From positions 1-13,951 of the forward strand of contig JAHELX010000090.1 of NCBI GenBank assembly GCA_024643945.1: 13,951 nt of DNA. The letters are read 5' to 3'. The stretch is from Anaerolineales bacterium. GTDB taxonomy: Bacteria > Chloroflexota > Anaerolineae > 4572-78 > NAK82. The notes beneath the pieces are model-generated. The model saw only the letters and a program-made list of their open reading frames with translations, did no database searches and was not told the origin of the DNA. Both the position numbers and the translations under genes were made by a program. Shown here in pieces: positions 13,894-13,951 of the stretch; the stretch's first letter is position 1; each line of letters opens with the position of its first letter.

Positions 13894-13950
13894 TCACATT
13901 AGGGTGGCCTTGACGGTCACCTCCGTCTGGCCGGGAGCCGGAAGAGGGAC
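13894..13950 (-). CDS. Possible C-terminal end of an upstream leftward gene (partial)
   Basis: The frame entering from the right edge reads 18 residues, VPLPAPGQTEVTVKATLM, then TGA at 13896-13894. Alternating hydrophobic/polar residues after a Pro-rich turn look like the last beta strand of a beta-sandwich domain, common at the ends of carbohydrate-active enzymes. The fragment is too short to identify. Support is the coding-like composition and the position just before the regulator 2 promoter. Confidence 0.4.
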   Translation of the reverse strand, partial: VPLPAPGQTEVTVKATLM

Positions 13951-13951
13951 G

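Overview
The window looks like chromosomal DNA from a Chloroflexota bacterium, probably Anaerolineae-like. The main clue is the lipoprotein encoded at 8422-10278. It has a lipobox Cys followed by a TPTP stretch and repeated EKVVTKEV/EKVVTQEV octets, a linker style typical of Chloroflexota solute-binding proteins. This is inferred from sequence style, not from a database match. No rRNA, tRNA, CRISPR array or insertion sequence was recognised. No stretch longer than about 200 bases lacks a gene or regulatory DNA.

Left part (1-4477): a methyltransferase gene, cut by the window edge, runs leftwards (567 to 1). Divergent from it is a tight rightward operon of three genes separated by 2-base gaps: a short-chain dehydrogenase of the DltE type, a CocE/NonD (peptidase S15-like) alpha/beta hydrolase, and a YcaQ-type HTH_42 protein with a Gln-Phe-Asp motif. 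The divergent intergenic region (568-765) holds two candidate extended -10 promoters and a dyad over one of them.

Right part (4511-13704): everything runs leftwards and reads as one carbohydrate-utilisation locus. In transcription order it is: LacI-type regulator 2 (13704-12682), LacI-type regulator 1 (12541-11507), a GH130 beta-mannoside phosphorylase-like enzyme (11453-10449), a family 5 solute-binding lipoprotein (10278-8422), two permeases (8254-7262 and 7262-6411) and two ATPases (6407-5445 and 5452-4511). The gene set resembles the Thermotoga maritima beta-mannoside cluster, which pairs Opp-type transporters with the GH130 protein TM1225. The transporter is therefore more likely to import beta-linked oligosaccharides, perhaps manno- or gluco-mannooligosaccharides, than peptides. 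The imported sugar would be split by phosphate in the cytoplasm.

Regulation is unusually readable. Each LacI gene has its own consensus-like promoter (TTGACA, 17 bases, TATACT or TAGAAT) with a candidate operator on top. Regulator 2 has a perfect TTGGGAGCGCTCCCAA palindrome, the same core as the Thermobifida CelR box, and has matching recognition-helix and hinge residues. Regulator 1 has an AT-rich cluster of four ACTAAA elements, two of them in odd-symmetric palindromes, and it lacks the usual hinge-helix motif. Further signals inside the operon are an inverted repeat just before the GH130 ribosome-binding site, a two-codon ORF with an excellent Shine-Dalgarno before the binding-protein gene, and a strong stem-loop between the binding-protein and permease genes. 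At the far right edge, the last 18 codons of another leftward ORF may be the end of an upstream gene.

I found no clearly new enzymatic system. The most interesting material is the two-repressor, two-operator logic of the putative mannoside locus.
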